Shown here: positions 34,520 through 45,744 of the stretch, in pieces | Layout of the letters: each line of letters starts with the position of its first letter | Position numbering within the stretch: position 1 is the first letter of the stretch | Source: Aselliscus stoliczkanus | Lineage: Eukaryota > Chordata > Mammalia > Chiroptera > Hipposideridae | NCBI GenBank assembly: GCA_033961575.1 | Contig: CM066737.1 | Coordinates: 103,816,709 to 103,880,708, forward strand | Direction: 5' to 3' | DNA: 64,000 nucleotides | Made by a program: the position numbers and the translations under genes | Notes under the pieces: generated by a model | Told to the model about the DNA's origin: nothing | Database searches by the model: none | The model's input: only the letters and a program-made list of their open reading frames with translations

Positions 34520-35595
34520 TGCTGCTCATGAGATCATGTCCAAACCCATCTCTCTGACCTTTAATCCCCTGTTTTGCAAGCTGTGATTCAGCAGTCTTGT
34601 CTGTTTTTCTACATCACCTCTAGCACATGTTTTCTGTGCTCTATTTTGACTTTGTACTTTGTTTTAAATTCACATATAATTACTTAGTTAAATGTGAGAC
34701 ATATTTTCCCTAAAAATGACACAGAAACCCATTCTTCATACTTCTCATAACTTTTAGTCTTAGAAGAGGCACTAGTTAGGAGTTGGGTTTGAAATTTTAA
34801 TTCATTATTTCTTGCTTTGCTTCATCACCTTTCTAGCCTTTCTTATTTTTTTTTTCAATCTTAACCAATGCCTTCATCCCTATTTTTTTCCTGGACTCAA
34901 TTCTTATAACCCTGTAAGTTCCGAGGTCCCCTTTATAAGGCCACTAAATTAGATTATTGATGATAAATCAAAGAATTCGGAGTTTGTGAGTCTGAAAATC
35001 CTTTGCTCTCTATATAACAGTGTGTATTTTCCACCCTTCAGGGCACAATACTGAGCTCATCTTAAAATGGTTTTTGGCTGATAAAAGAAAGGAAGTCAAT
35101 TTACTTGGAAACGCTATCATGTTTACTTAAACTAAACACTGTTGCTAGTTCTTGTAGTGTATTAAAAAAATTCAAATAAAGGATGCTCAAGGGTCATATA
35201 GCCTGTTGTCATGAGGCAGCTGGACCAGCGAGGATAAATAAAGATGAGACTGGGGTGGATTTTTGGAACCAGATTCCACTTTGGCTTTACGCTTCAATCC
35301 ATTACAGTCTCTTTTTGTGCCCCTCAAGGGCCAGCTTGGATTCTTCAAGACTTGGCCAGAACACATTCCATAGATGATGATAGAGAGGGAGGACTTTCTG
35401 CCCACAGTAGAAGGGCCAATTTTATTTTCCTGGTAATATAATAAGCTTAAGAGGTACCACTCTTTAGAGAGTAATGAGATAAGTGAGGGGTAATTCATCC
35501 CCATGGAGTTTGGGAAACGGGATCCACATCAAGCATTCTGGCACCACCCCAATTGTGGAGCATTTGGTGTTTGTTTCTGGTGTCATCTCTGCCGC
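34520..35595. other. Intergenic: no feature recognised
   Basis: No repeat family or coding unit that I can support; the 105-codon open frame at 35187-35504 (minus) matches nothing I know. Confidence 0.5.
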
Positions 35596-35599
35596 ATGC

Positions 35600-35690
35600 T
35601 GTTGTAGAATGAGCATTGAACTCTGAAGTTGGACAGCTCTGGGTTGGAATCCCGGTTCTGTCATTTACTAAGACCAGGACAGACTGGACT
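35600..35690 (+). mobile_element. MIR SINE fragment
   Basis: GAATGAGCATTGAACTCTGA, AGTTGGACAGCTCTGGGTTG, GAATCCCGGTTCTGTCATTT, ACTAAGACC: the 5' half of MIR with the tRNA-like B-box context. Confidence 0.8.
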
Positions 35691-35744
35691 GAACCAGTGA
35701 TGGAACTAGGTTTCTAGAGAGGTTCGGACTTTGGTGACCTTGAA

Positions 35745-35880
35745 ATCATTTATTCATTCAATGGATATTATATTTTATTGAGTGTCTACTATGTTTTAGG
35801 CCCTGTTCTGAGCATGGGGGAATATTAACAATGGAAGTAGTTAGAAGTCCCTAACCTCATAGAATTTATCATGACTTTGC
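35745..35880 (+). mobile_element. Old CR1/L3-like LINE fragment
   Basis: TATTGAGTGTCTACTATGTT, TTAGGCCCTGTTCTGAGCAT, CCCTAACCTCATAGAATTTA. Same word order as 1815 and 26275. Confidence 0.45.
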
Positions 35881-36521
35881 AAACTGGCCTTCTCTCCAGG
35901 CATCAATTGACCCTAAAAGGGCTAGATGGCACATCGCCACTCCTGTGTCCATAGGCAATCATGCAAAAGGCACTAATTAAATGTCTCCATAATGACTGTG
36001 TGCCTCAGGAGTGGCCTGGCAGCAATGCCTTGAAAAGACTGTGCTCCAAATGCCGCTCTTGTCCTGAAGCTAATGGATAAAGTGACCACAGCATATGCCT
36101 AGAATTGATCGTTTTCTTTAGATTTAATCAAGTAGTCTTCCCTCCTCCCCTGAAAATGTTAATGCCTTCTTTCTACTACAGCCACTATACCTTAACATGA
36201 AAAGAATTAAATTTTCTCCTCTGACTTTTAATTATCCCCTGACAGCTTTGGGAAATGGCATGGGTAACACAAATCAGAAATGCCAGTTGGCTTTGGAATG
36301 CTTCCTGCATGCTTTGGAAACAGATTTTCTGAGTTATGTTTTGAACGAATGTTAACGTTAATTTGTGTTTCCTTAACAGACACCAACAGATGAGCTGAAA
36401 AGGGAAATAAGCCCTTCACGGAAACGATAGTGTGATGGGAGGACTTTCAAGGATTAACAATACCATGAAGGTAACTGGCCAGCAGAAAAGGGAGAGGTCA
36501 TGGGATATTGGTTTTTCTTTT

Positions 36522-36670
36522 TTCAATTGAATTTATTGGTGTAACATTGGTCAATAACATTGTATAAATTTGGTGTGTACAACTTCAGAATACAACATCT
36601 CACTATTTTATTGTGCGCTCACCACCCAAAGTCTAGCCTCCTTCTTTCACCTTGTATTTGACCTCCCGTT
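36522..36670 (-). mobile_element. L1 3' tail, bat type, antisense
   Basis: GAATTTATTGGTGTAACATT, GGTCAATAACATTGTATAAA, TTTGGTGTGTACA, then GTGCGCTCACCACCCAAAGT. A diverged relative of the tail at 7545. Confidence 0.75.
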
Positions 36671-36759
36671 ACTCTCTTAATCCTCCCCTTGACACTCTTA
36701 CCATCCAATAACCACTTGGAACATTTCTTAAGGATGCCTTTGCAAGTGATATGTGGTCT

Positions 36760-37688
36760 GATGAAAAAATACAGTGAATGTTTAAATTCAAATAAACTTA
36801 TTACAGTAAAAGACACATTGCCATTAAACCCCCTCAAAATACTCCCCGTCACTTCGAACACACTTATCCCATCATTCCTGCCACTTTCTGAAGCACTTCT
36901 GGAAGTCCTCTTTCGTCAGTGTCTTTAGTTGTGCTGTCATGGCTGCCTCGATGTACTGAATGGATTCAAAATGATTACCTTTCATAGTCATTTTTGACTT
37001 TGGGGAAGAGTCAGAAGTCACACGGTGCCAGATTCAGTGAATAAGGTGGATGAGGACATATTTGTATTTGACAGAAATTGCTGTACCAGAAGCAATGTAT
37101 AACATGGAGCCTTTCTGCTGTGATCACGAAATACAGTGAATGCTGCTGCTGAGTGCCATCCAACAGAAAGGCAGGAATCTTCAATATGGGAAATGGCGCA
37201 TCGAACCTTAGTAACAGTGTGTGACCAGTTTCAACTGGTTTGGTGCAGTCAGTTGAATATGAGCTACGGTTGAGAGAAGGTGTGTTTTAAAGTGCGCCAT
37301 AAGTCATCCTCCATCATGACAACGCTGCATGTCACACATCGCTTCTGGTATGGCGATTTCTGTCAAATAAAAACATTATGGTGTGTCCTCATCCACCTTA
37401 TTCACCGGATCTGGCACCGTGTGACTTCAGAAACATCCGCAAAGTCAAAATGACCATGAAAGGAAAACATTTTGAATCGATTCAGGACATCGAGGCAGCC
37501 ACAACAGCACAACTAAAGACATTCCAGAAAGAGGACTTCCAGAACTGCTTCAGAAAGTGGGAAGAACGATGGAATAAGTATGTTTGAAGCGAGGGGGAGT
37601 GTTTTGAGGGAGATTAATAGCAATGTGTCTTTTACTGTAATAATTTTTTGTATTTAAACATTCACTGTAATGTTTGATCACACCTCAT
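36760..37688. mobile_element. Palindromic (fold-back) mariner element, copy 1
   Basis: Two arms of roughly 350-370 bp are inverted copies of each other around a spacer of about 200 bp. Each arm carries the C-terminal part of a mariner transposase, read inward to outward: the left arm on the minus strand and the right arm on the plus strand. The right arm reads HHDNAACHTSLL from about 37312 and then PPYSPDLAPCDF, with 34 residues between the two aspartates, the DD34D spacing of mariners. It goes on through KVKMTMKGKHFES to a stop at 37585. The N-terminal DNA-binding half and the first catalytic Asp are absent, so no active enzyme can be made. The outer ends are inverted: right end TACTGTAAT...CAGTGAATG-type text, reading inward TGAGGTGTGATCAAACATTA from about 37689. 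Arms differ by many substitutions, so the duplication is old. A second copy is at 43117-44005. Confidence 0.88.
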
Positions 37689-37924
37689 ATGTCAGAATTC
37701 CCTCAACTGAGGTTCCATTTATATCAGTGCTTCTCTAAGTTTCTTTGGGAGAGGACTAGTTTTTTTTAAAGAAAATTTGCAGTCTAAAAGTTTCAAAGTG
37801 CCAACTTTAAATTTCCGTACTGTTTTTTTTTTCATCATTGAATTAGTAATCGACAACTAGCACTAGTCCATGAACCACACACAAGTAGCCCTTGTTTATA
37901 TAAATAAAAGCCATTGCCTTTCAA

Positions 37925-38105
37925 GGGACAGATATTATGCTAAATATTTTATAAATATCATAATTGAGTCTTCACAACATTCCTGTGAGGCCATTCTTCC
38001 TTCTTGTTACACAGATGAAAAAATGAGGTTTAGACAGTTTAGATAATATGGTAAAAGTCACGAAGTCAATCGTGGTAGAAAGTGTTTCTTCCTGACTCAA
38101 ATCTA
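37925..38105 (-). mobile_element. MIR SINE
   Basis: Reverse MIR/L2-like text: GAGTCTTCACAACATTCCTG, TGAGGCC, ACACAGATGAAAAAATGAGG, TAGACAGTTTAGATAATATG, GTCACGAAGTCAAT. Confidence 0.7.
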
Positions 38106-38524
38106 TCCACAACCATCTTTTCTTAAGGATCAGCAGGTATCGAGGTTGGATCATTTGTAATGTGCAGGGTTATTGACAGGAGAATAACATCAGGCAGAAT
38201 CAGATTCAATAATCGAAGGTCATAAATTAAAGCTGGAAGCAAAAGACCAGGAGAACTAGGTCAGCAATGAGTCAAGGACTAGATAACTGAAGATAATGGT
38301 TGACACTGGGTAGGCTGCTGGACAATGCAGTGTAAGCAACACTCCTTGTAAGGAACTACCCAAGTCGGGGAAAAATTGAATAAAGGATTTTGCTTTCGTT
38401 AAGCATCCTTTTTTTCCCTAAAGTAACTGAAGATATTCTTATTAACAGATGTCACCTGATTTTACTGTCACCTTTCAATGTACTGTCTGCCTGTGTTTCA
38501 CTATACCTCAGTGGTCTTGATCTT

Positions 38525-38626
38525 CTTTTTTTTTGAGGGCAGTGTCACTGGCCCTCATGTGGGATCCAAACCGGGGCTGCTGGTGTCCCAAGCCAGCTCT
38601 TAAGCACTGCGCCACTCGGCTGGCCC
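38525..38626 (-). mobile_element. Short tRNA-derived SINE, GGGCCGGCC type
   Basis: Poly-T, GAGGGCAGTGTCACTGGCCC, TCATGTGGGATCCAAACCGG, ending GCGCCACTCGGCTGGCCC. TTGATCTT flanks it at 38517-38524 and 38631-38638. Confidence 0.9.
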
Positions 38627-39366
38627 GATATTGATCTTTTTAAGGTGACAGGGTCATTATCAGTTCCTATCCGTAAAGCTTTACTATACATGTCAAAGGG
38701 AGGGCCACATCCTTTGGCCCTCTTTGAGGCTCAATTGGAGAGCCTTTATTCTCAGGCTAAATGGTACACCATCCAGAGTCATCAGGTTCAAGGACTTGTC
38801 CCCTCTTTATCAGAACACTCTCTTCACAGGGAGGCACGTCCTGTGAAGCCAACAGAACTGGGATAATTAGAAGTCAGAGGGGAAATTTGAATTCTTTTCA
38901 TGTTAAGGTATAGTGGCAGTAGTAGAAAGAAAGCATTAGCATTTTCCAAGGAGGAGGGAGGAGTGCTGGGTCAGCCACTAAGGCTGGGAGGCGGGCACAG
39001 GGTAATTACTGAGCTCTTTGCCAGGAGACAGGGAATTAGCTCCTAGGAGACCCTTTGGAAACAAAGTGGCATCTTAGAGCTGGATCAGTCTCTGGGGAGC
39101 AGGGGACATTAAAGCTAATATTAGAAACTCACGTTGGAAGCTAAAGTAGGAGGAAGAAATACAAGGTGGAAAATAATACAGGAGAAACTAAAAAAAAAGT
39201 GCACTGTCAAAGCAGGGATGCCTGGCGAAAGTGGGGAGCCAAGGAAAAAGCGTCCGAGCAGGGGAGGTATTATTAGGTCAAATGTGGCAGACGAGGCCGG
39301 AGCATGTCCAAGCCTGAGGGTTTAGCACAAGATCAAATAAGTATTTCATCCAAATTGTAGAAATAA

Positions 39367-39368
<2 letters not shown>

Positions 39369-39411
<43 letters not shown>
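39369..39411. repeat. (CA)n microsatellite
   Basis: Uninterrupted AC dinucleotides of about 21 units. Confidence 0.95.
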
Positions 39412-39413
<2 letters not shown>

Positions 39414-39419
39414 CTGGAA

Positions 39420-41510
39420 ATTAGTCACCCATATTCCCACAGCCCAGAGATGATCATTTCAGTGTAGTTTTTTTACATTGTTTTGAGTAAGCAAGCCCCA
39501 ATAAGCAGGCTCCCTGACTGCACTGTGAGTAGTGTGTGTGTTGGAGAGAGGGAGCGATATCAAGGCCAGGAGTCTGAAAATAGGGGCAGCTAAGCCAGTT
39601 CTGAAAACTAGTGATAATGTTGCAGATGGCCAAGCATCACAGATTTCTGACCCGGAGAGAACTTGAACACCATCCAGCTGGTGCTTTTAAAAGCCGGCTC
39701 TTCAGGGCTGTATGGGTTCAGCACAGAGGGGCCCCAGGGGCTGTCAGGGGGCAGGAGAGGGGAGGGTTGAGTGTACAGCAAAGGGGTCAAGGTTATAGGC
39801 CCCCCAACCTGACTTCAACCCTGCGGCTCTGCTTTATTTTGTGTGTGTATTCCTTTCTGGGTAAGATTTCCTTTGAAGAAAGGATACTGCTGCTTTTGAA
39901 AAGGGAAAATAAAAATGGTTGAAAGCCATTGTTCTCATACCGATTCCCCCTGAAATCACCTATATCCTCTCATAGTCTTCTTATTCAGAAAACAGCTTGT
40001 CTTGGCTCAGGCTTCTACAGCAATAGGGTCATCTACTGTTGTGCTGCCCCAGGTGTGCGAGGTTGCCTGGTGCAGGACTTGGAGTGCTAAAACCCAGAAA
40101 GTCCCAGACAAACCAGTACAGCTGGTCACCCAATCAGGAAGCCCCTAATTCCCAGATCTTTCCTTACTAACTACTCTTTGTGTTGCTGGAAGCTGGAGTA
40201 AGTTTCTGTCTCTCTTAAGATTCTCACCACGTCATTAAACCTTTGGAGCCCAGTCTTTGAGCCTAACGTACTCATTTCTACTTCCTGACCCCTGGTTTCT
40301 GATTCATACCTGTGTGGATGCATTCTATCTGCTTATCTCTATCATGAACGACATTATCCAGCCTTCTTTTTTTTTACCCTCTGGGATCTGATTGTATGTA
40401 GTCATTGAAGAAGATGTTGCTGGGTGTCACTCGCTATCCATGTAAATTGCAGTAACTGCTGGCTACTTTCCTGATCGACCCTGCCAAACTTCTGGTACAT
40501 TCTGTAAGCCACTGGATCCAAATTCAGCCTTTTGTAGAACTTCTTGCCATCTTCTTTTCTCTTCACTGCTGACAGTTTTGGAAACACTGTATCTTGGCTG
40601 CTGGCATCAGCTACACATTTTATCCCCCTGTGCAGATCGTGAATGGAGTGCCCAGACCTATCAGATTAGCAGGGAAGATTTTTTTAAACTCCATTTATCA
40701 AACAGCTAGAAGGAGTCTCTTTGGACCACTGCTGATCAGTTTATCGAAATTATTCTCACCACCTAGTTTTACCTTAAGAATACTTGCTATGTCTCATCCA
40801 AGGAGAGTTTGTTAAGTAGCTCGGGCATGGAAGTTTTGTGTATGATTTGGCAAACACTCTACCCAAGTGCCCCTGTTTTTTCACTCAGCATTGGGCCTGT
40901 GGGGAGAGTGTCATGGCCTCAGCTCTGCTCACCTGCCCACTCAGATCTATTCTAGGCTTATTCCATAGGTTCTGATCTGGACTGTTGTTCAGAGTCCCAG
41001 ACATGTTCTTTTTCAAAAACAAAACAAAATAAAAAACGGTTTGGCTCATTTCTGTCTCTCCTGGTTTCTCCAGCTGCAGTGATGGCACTCAGATCTAAGT
41101 GCTCAAGAGATGCCATTAGAGACATGAAATGGCATCGAAATTCACGCCATAGAGCATTCAAGTTCAGCTAGCAAGTGAGAGATCATGGTGCTTTTCTTTC
41201 TGCTCAATAAACACTTACTTACATTTTTGCCACTTTAGTTTTTTGTTTCTTTGGAAGGGAAAATCACTGTACTTCCTTCCAAAGTTATAAATAAGGAGAG
41301 AGACACCAATTGTGTCGTAAATATGGTATGGGGAAGAAAGTCTGTTTATTAACAGATTTCCTGTAGAAGCTACGTCAGTGGAAGAAGGACTAGAGGGGAA
41401 ATGCCTAGTAGGTTTGACTAGAATTTAGGATTGTAGCTGATAGCGTATCACCTTGGGGCTCATCAGGTGCCAGCATCTTTTTGTACAGATGAGGAAAGTG
41501 AGACTCAAAG
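39420..41510. other. Intergenic: no feature recognised
   Basis: Mixed composition. The only frame that looks slightly protein-like is 40402-40587 (minus), which I could not identify. No repeat family recognised. Confidence 0.45.
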
Positions 41511-41518
41511 AAATCAAA

Positions 41519-41680
41519 GGGGTGGTTCTCCGCTCTGGCTGCACATGAACTCTGTCTGGGATCTTTAGAAACTAGGATGCCTGGGCCCCACCTCCAGAGC
41601 CGATCTGATTGGTGAGGGATGGAGCCTGGCATTCATGGTTTTTTTCAAAGCCACCCCCAGGTGGTTCTCATATACAGCCA
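41519..41680 (+). mobile_element. MER5A-type hAT DNA transposon
   Basis: GGTGGTTCTCCGCTCTGGCT, GGATCTTTAGAAACTAGGAT, GCCTGGGCCCCACCTCCAGA, CCACCCCCAGGTGGTTCTCA: MER5A body and right end. Confidence 0.75.
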
Positions 41681-42260
41681 AAGTCCAGAATTCCCATTTT
41701 AAAGCTCAGTGGCAGAGTGGGGAGTAGAATGATGTCATGTGAGTCCCAGATCAGAGAGGTGCCCACTGCCCCCATGGTGCCACCTTGCGGAATGCTGGCT
41801 ATGGGCATAGCACTGAAAGGAGATGAGCCTCGGCCACACTGGAAAGGGGAAGTATGGAGGTCAGGGACTGTTTGAGTAAGAGGGACAATACTAGTTCCAT
41901 GTAAGTTGAGTACAGGCATTTCCCAGGACACGCGGGCCACACAAGGCCATGCTGATACACTACATAACTCAGCTTGGTCTTCAGGAGGGTCTTACCCCCA
42001 CTGTGGTACCCTCTGGAAAGAGGTAGTAATCATTCAGCAAACGGGGTGATGATGGGGCTTCTTTAGGAGGCACGTGCTAGGAGTCCCCTTCCTTGCCAGA
42101 GGATTCAAGGAATCAGAAGGTTGCTGCCAACTCCCAAGTCAGGAGGTCACTCAGCAAGCCCCTCCTTTGTCACCCTACCACCCTGTCCCCTGCTACACAG
42201 AATCTGCCTTGTTCTATGGTATGCTCTAGACACTAACACGCTAACACAGTGCTTGACATA

Positions 42261-42916
42261 CAGTCGATCCACATTGTTTGCTGGTTCCGTATTTGCAAAT
42301 TCATCCACTCACCAAAATTTATTTGTCACCTGCAAATCAATAGTTGCAATGCTTCCAGGGTCGTTGGTGGGCATGTGCAGAGCAACGAAAGAAATGTAAC
42401 CTCCCACAGCACATGAGTGCTTCCAGCTGAGGCTGAACAAGGCAAAAGTCAACCTACTTGTTTTAGCGCTCACACTGTAAGCAAGTATCCTTTTCCTGGC
42501 CAATTTAGTGCCATGTTTTAAAATTTTCTATACTTTTTGTTGGTGATTTCACTGTTTAAAATGACTCTGCAGTATAATAGTGAGGTGCTGTCTAGTGTTG
42601 CCAAACACATGAGGGCTGCAGTGTGTTTTATGGAGAAAGCACATGTGTTATATAAGCTTTGCTCAGGCATGAGGTTTGATAATGTTGGCCGTGAGGTCAG
42701 TGTCAATGAGCCAACAATATGTATTCAATAAGGTGTCTTAAACAGAAGCGCACATAAAACAACGTTCTGTATTGATCAGTTGATGAGAGTGTGACCGGAG
42801 ACTCTCGGGCACCTAACCTTGCACTTGGGCTAGGAGCAAGGTTTTTGACATTTGCTAATTCAATGTTCATGGTTACTTTATAGAGTATAACTTCTACAAA
42901 TAATGAGAAATGACTG
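42261..42916 (+). mobile_element. Tigger (pogo-type) DNA transposon, internally deleted
   Basis: Terminal inverted repeats CAGTCGATCCACATT (42261) and, inward from 42916, CAGTCATTTCTCATT, each bordered by TA or CATA. The inner sequence keeps a decayed start of a Tigger transposase with a CENP-B/pogo helix-turn-helix: HMRAAVCFMEKAHVLYKLCS then GMRFDNVGREVSVNEPTICI, ending at a stop at 42731. The catalytic domain is missing, so this is a short non-autonomous derivative of 656 bp. Confidence 0.85.
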
Positions 42917-43116
42917 CATATGGTATGTGCTCAATAGATACTTGTTAGGCGAATGAGAAACTGAATAAAAATCTCACATTTACATATATTTATGTGTATA
43001 ACGATTTTTTGTTGTGTATTTGTAGTTGATTCACTGTTGGTCCTGTGGCCTCAAAGATATCAAAAATGGCGAAACTTTATTGAGCGCTGACTATGAATGA
43101 GGCACTTTATATATAT

Positions 43117-44005
43117 GAAGTGTGAACAAATACTACAGTGAATGTTTAAATTAAAAAAAATATTACAGTAAAAGACACATTGCCATTAATCCCCCTCAAA
43201 ATACTCCCCCTCCCTTCGAACACACTTGTCCCATCATTCTTGCCACTTTCTGAAGCAGTTCTGGAAGTCCTCTTTCATGAGTGTCTTTAGTTGTGCTGTC
43301 TTGGCTGCCTCCATGTCCTGAATCATTTTGACTTTGGGGAAGAGCCACAAGTCACACGGTGCCAGATCCGGTGAATAAAGTGGATGAGGACACACCACAT
43401 TGTTTTTATTTGACAGAAATTGCCATACCAGAAGCGATGTGTGACACGGAGCCTTTCCATTGTGATCACAAAATACAGTGAATGCTGCTGCTGCAAAGTG
43501 CCATCCAATGGAAAGGCAGGGATCTTCAATATGGGAAGCGGCACAAGGAGCCTTAGTGACAGTGTGTGACAAGTTTCAGCTTGTTTGGTGCAATCAGTCA
43601 GGTGTGAGCTACGGTTGAGAGAAGGTGTGTTTTAAGGTGTGCTGTAAATCATCCTCCATCATGACAGCGCTCAATGTCACACATGGCTTCTGGTATGAAA
43701 ATTTCTGTCAAATAAAATCATTATGGTGTGTCCTCATCCACCTTATTCACCGGATCTGGCACCGTGCGACTTCTGGATCTTCCCCAAAGTCAAAATGATT
43801 CAGGACATCGAGGCAGTCATGACAGTGCAACTAAAGACACTCGCAAAAGAGGACTTCCAGAACTGCTTCAGAAAGTGGCAAGAATGATGGGATAAGTGTG
43901 TTCGAAGTGAGGGCGAGTATTTTGAGAGGGAGTAATGGCAATGTGTCTTTTACTGTAATAATTTTTTTTATTTAAATATTCACTGTATTGTTTGATCACA
44001 CCTCG
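43117..44005. mobile_element. Palindromic (fold-back) mariner element, copy 2
   Basis: Same architecture as 36760-37688: two inverted arms holding the mariner transposase C-terminal part, about 200 bp of spacer, and similar outer ends (left GAAGTGTGAACAAATACTAC, right reading inward CGAGGTGTGATCAAACAATA). The left arm on the minus strand keeps PLYSPDLAPCDLWLFPKVKM after a CHTSLLVWQF segment. The HDN motif region is altered there (CDHNGKAPCHTS). Both arms lack the same 27 bp (positions equivalent to 37452-37478 of copy 1). It sits between TA-rich flanks, fitting TA target choice. Not able to make an active transposase. Confidence 0.88.
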
Positions 44006-44009
44006 GATA

Positions 44010-44171
44010 TATATTATTTTATTTAATCCTTACAACAGTTCTAGGTAGCAAATGCTTATTTTCTTCATTCTGCAGAGATGGTAACTGAGACCCAAAGAAA
44101 TGAAGGAACTTACTCCAAGTATCTCAGTTAGAAAGAGGTAAATACACATTTGAACCCAGGTAGCTTTACCA
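44010..44171 (-). mobile_element. MIR SINE
   Basis: Reverse MIR text: AATCCTTACAACAGTTCTAG, GATGGTAACTGAGACCCAAA, ACTTACTCCAAGTATCTCAG, ACATTTGAACCCAGGTAGCT. Confidence 0.75.
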
Positions 44172-44562
44172 CTATTATGGGCTGAATTGTGTCCCCACAA
44201 AATTCACATGTTGAAGTCCTATTCCCCCCAGTACCTCAAAATGTGACTGTATTTGGAGATAGGGTCTTTAAAGAGGTGATTGGGTTAAATGAAATCATGG
44301 GAGTTGGCTATAGTCCAATATGACTGTGTCCTTCTAAGAAGGGGAGATTTGGACACTGACATGCACAGAGGAAAGACCATGTGAAGACACAGGGAGAAGA
44401 TGACTTTTAGAAGTCAAGGAGAGAGGCCTTCAGAACAAATCAACCCTACCACCACCTTTGTCTTAGACTGGTAGCTTTCAGAACTGTGAGGACATTTCTG
44501 TTGTTTAAGCTACTTAAACTCTGGTATTTTATTATGCAAGTCCTAGCAAAGTAATATAAATA
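44172..44562 (+). mobile_element. MLT1-type LTR (ERVL-MaLR)
   Basis: Close to full-length solo LTR text: TATTATGGGCTGAATTGTGT, GTTGAAGTCCTATTCCCCCC, AGTACCTCAAAATGTGACTG, TTTGGAGATAGGGTC, TTTGGACACTGACATGCACA, GACCATGTGAAGACACAGGG, and a right end TTTATTATGCAAGTCCTAGC. No retroviral genes adjoin it. Confidence 0.88.
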
Positions 44563-45556
44563 CAATCTCAATGCCTGGCTGATAAATAAGACATGGCCCC
44601 AGATTCCAAATCGTTCAGAGTATAGCCACTTGTCATAACCCTCTGGAGGCACTTTTCCCCTGAGAAGGAACAGTATAATTGTGAATGAGGCTGTGTGTAA
44701 ATCTGGAATTCTGTAACTGCCTGTAAGAATGGAGCAAGGGAGAAAAAGTGCTGGATACTGGGCCAAAGCCAAGTGGAGCATAAAGGTGGCCAAATCAGAA
44801 CAAAGCACCAGGAGGGCTGCCAAGTCCCAGAATTACAAGCAAAACACAGGGGACTTGTGCTGGATGAGAAACAAGGCCAAATGACCCAGTCAAGAAGAAG
44901 GACCAGGTCACAAAGGCAAAGGTTTAAAAAGCCAAGCCCAAAGGCATAAGGCAATAGGAAAGGGATCATAAGGACTGCTTTCTGGAATCTTAGCCCACCT
45001 GAGACCCAATTGGCAGTAGCATCCAGCTTTAAAATGCTTAAACCCACGTCTCTTTCATGCTCCTTTACCTGGATAAATGCGGTCGCGTTGAAATTAAATT
45101 CTGACATCCCCACCAGAAGATGGTTGAGTGGCAAACAGATCATAGCTGTGTCAAGTTGGGTTCAACAGCAGATGCTGAGAAGAAGATTGCGGCATACAGT
45201 AGTTTATCATTTTAATAGCAAGGAAGATAAATCCCTCATTTTCTATCTTTTCAAAAAACGTTCTTGGTCATTTTGCATATTTTATTTCTTATGTACACTC
45301 TTAAAACATTATTTGCAATTTAAAAAGGAAGCCTGTTGTGTTTCTGATTGAAATTACATGCAATTTATATATTTACTTGGAAATGAGTAACATTTTTATT
45401 ATACTAAGACTTTTAATCCAGGAGCATGGTGTGTCTGTACATGTATTCAGGGCTTGTTTTATGTCCCTCAAATGTATAGCTCTTTCAAATAAATGTTATA
45501 CTTTATTTGTTAAATTTTTTCCTATGTATGTTATAATTTTAGTATCTGTGATTTAT

Positions 45557-45557
<1 letters not shown>

Positions 45558-45600
<43 letters not shown>
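45558..45600. repeat. (GT)n microsatellite
   Basis: Uninterrupted GT dinucleotides, directly abutting a SINE. Confidence 0.95.
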
Positions 45601-45602
<2 letters not shown>

Positions 45603-45735
45603 AGCTGAGCCATCCTGCCACCTGTTGGCAGCTTAGTGGCAGCTCAGCTCGGGCTGGGCATCAAACTGCTGTTGCTCAGAGCTCAGCTCACACCCTTGAG
45701 CGAGCTCTTAACCAACTAGCCACTCGGCCAGCCCT
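45601..45735 (-). mobile_element. tRNA-derived SINE, second type, reverse
   Basis: Reverse copy of 11045-11178: AGCTGAGCCATCCTGCCACC, TGTTGGCAGCTTAGTGGCAG, GGGCTGGGCATCAAACTGCT, CCAACTAGCCACTCGGCCAG, CCC. TGTGTG follows it at 45736, the same as the GT tract before it, so it probably landed in or beside that tract. Confidence 0.9.
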
Positions 45736-45744
45736 GTGTGGTTT

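Noticed and set aside
37312..37587. Mariner transposase as a working or domesticated gene
   Set aside because: Only the C-terminal part is present, the first catalytic Asp and the DNA-binding half are missing, and there is no sign of an added promoter or exon.
40402..40587. Minus-strand 60-codon frame that looks mildly protein-like (KRKEDGKKFYKRLNLDPVAY...)
   Set aside because: It begins at GTG, not ATG, matches no family that I recognise, and has no poly(A) tail, splice context or neighbouring frame. It may be chance or an old processed pseudogene, but I cannot support either.
44568..45143. 191-codon minus-strand open frame
   Set aside because: No recognisable domain, no repeat explanation, but also no start context, splice sites or composition typical of coding; most likely a chance frame.
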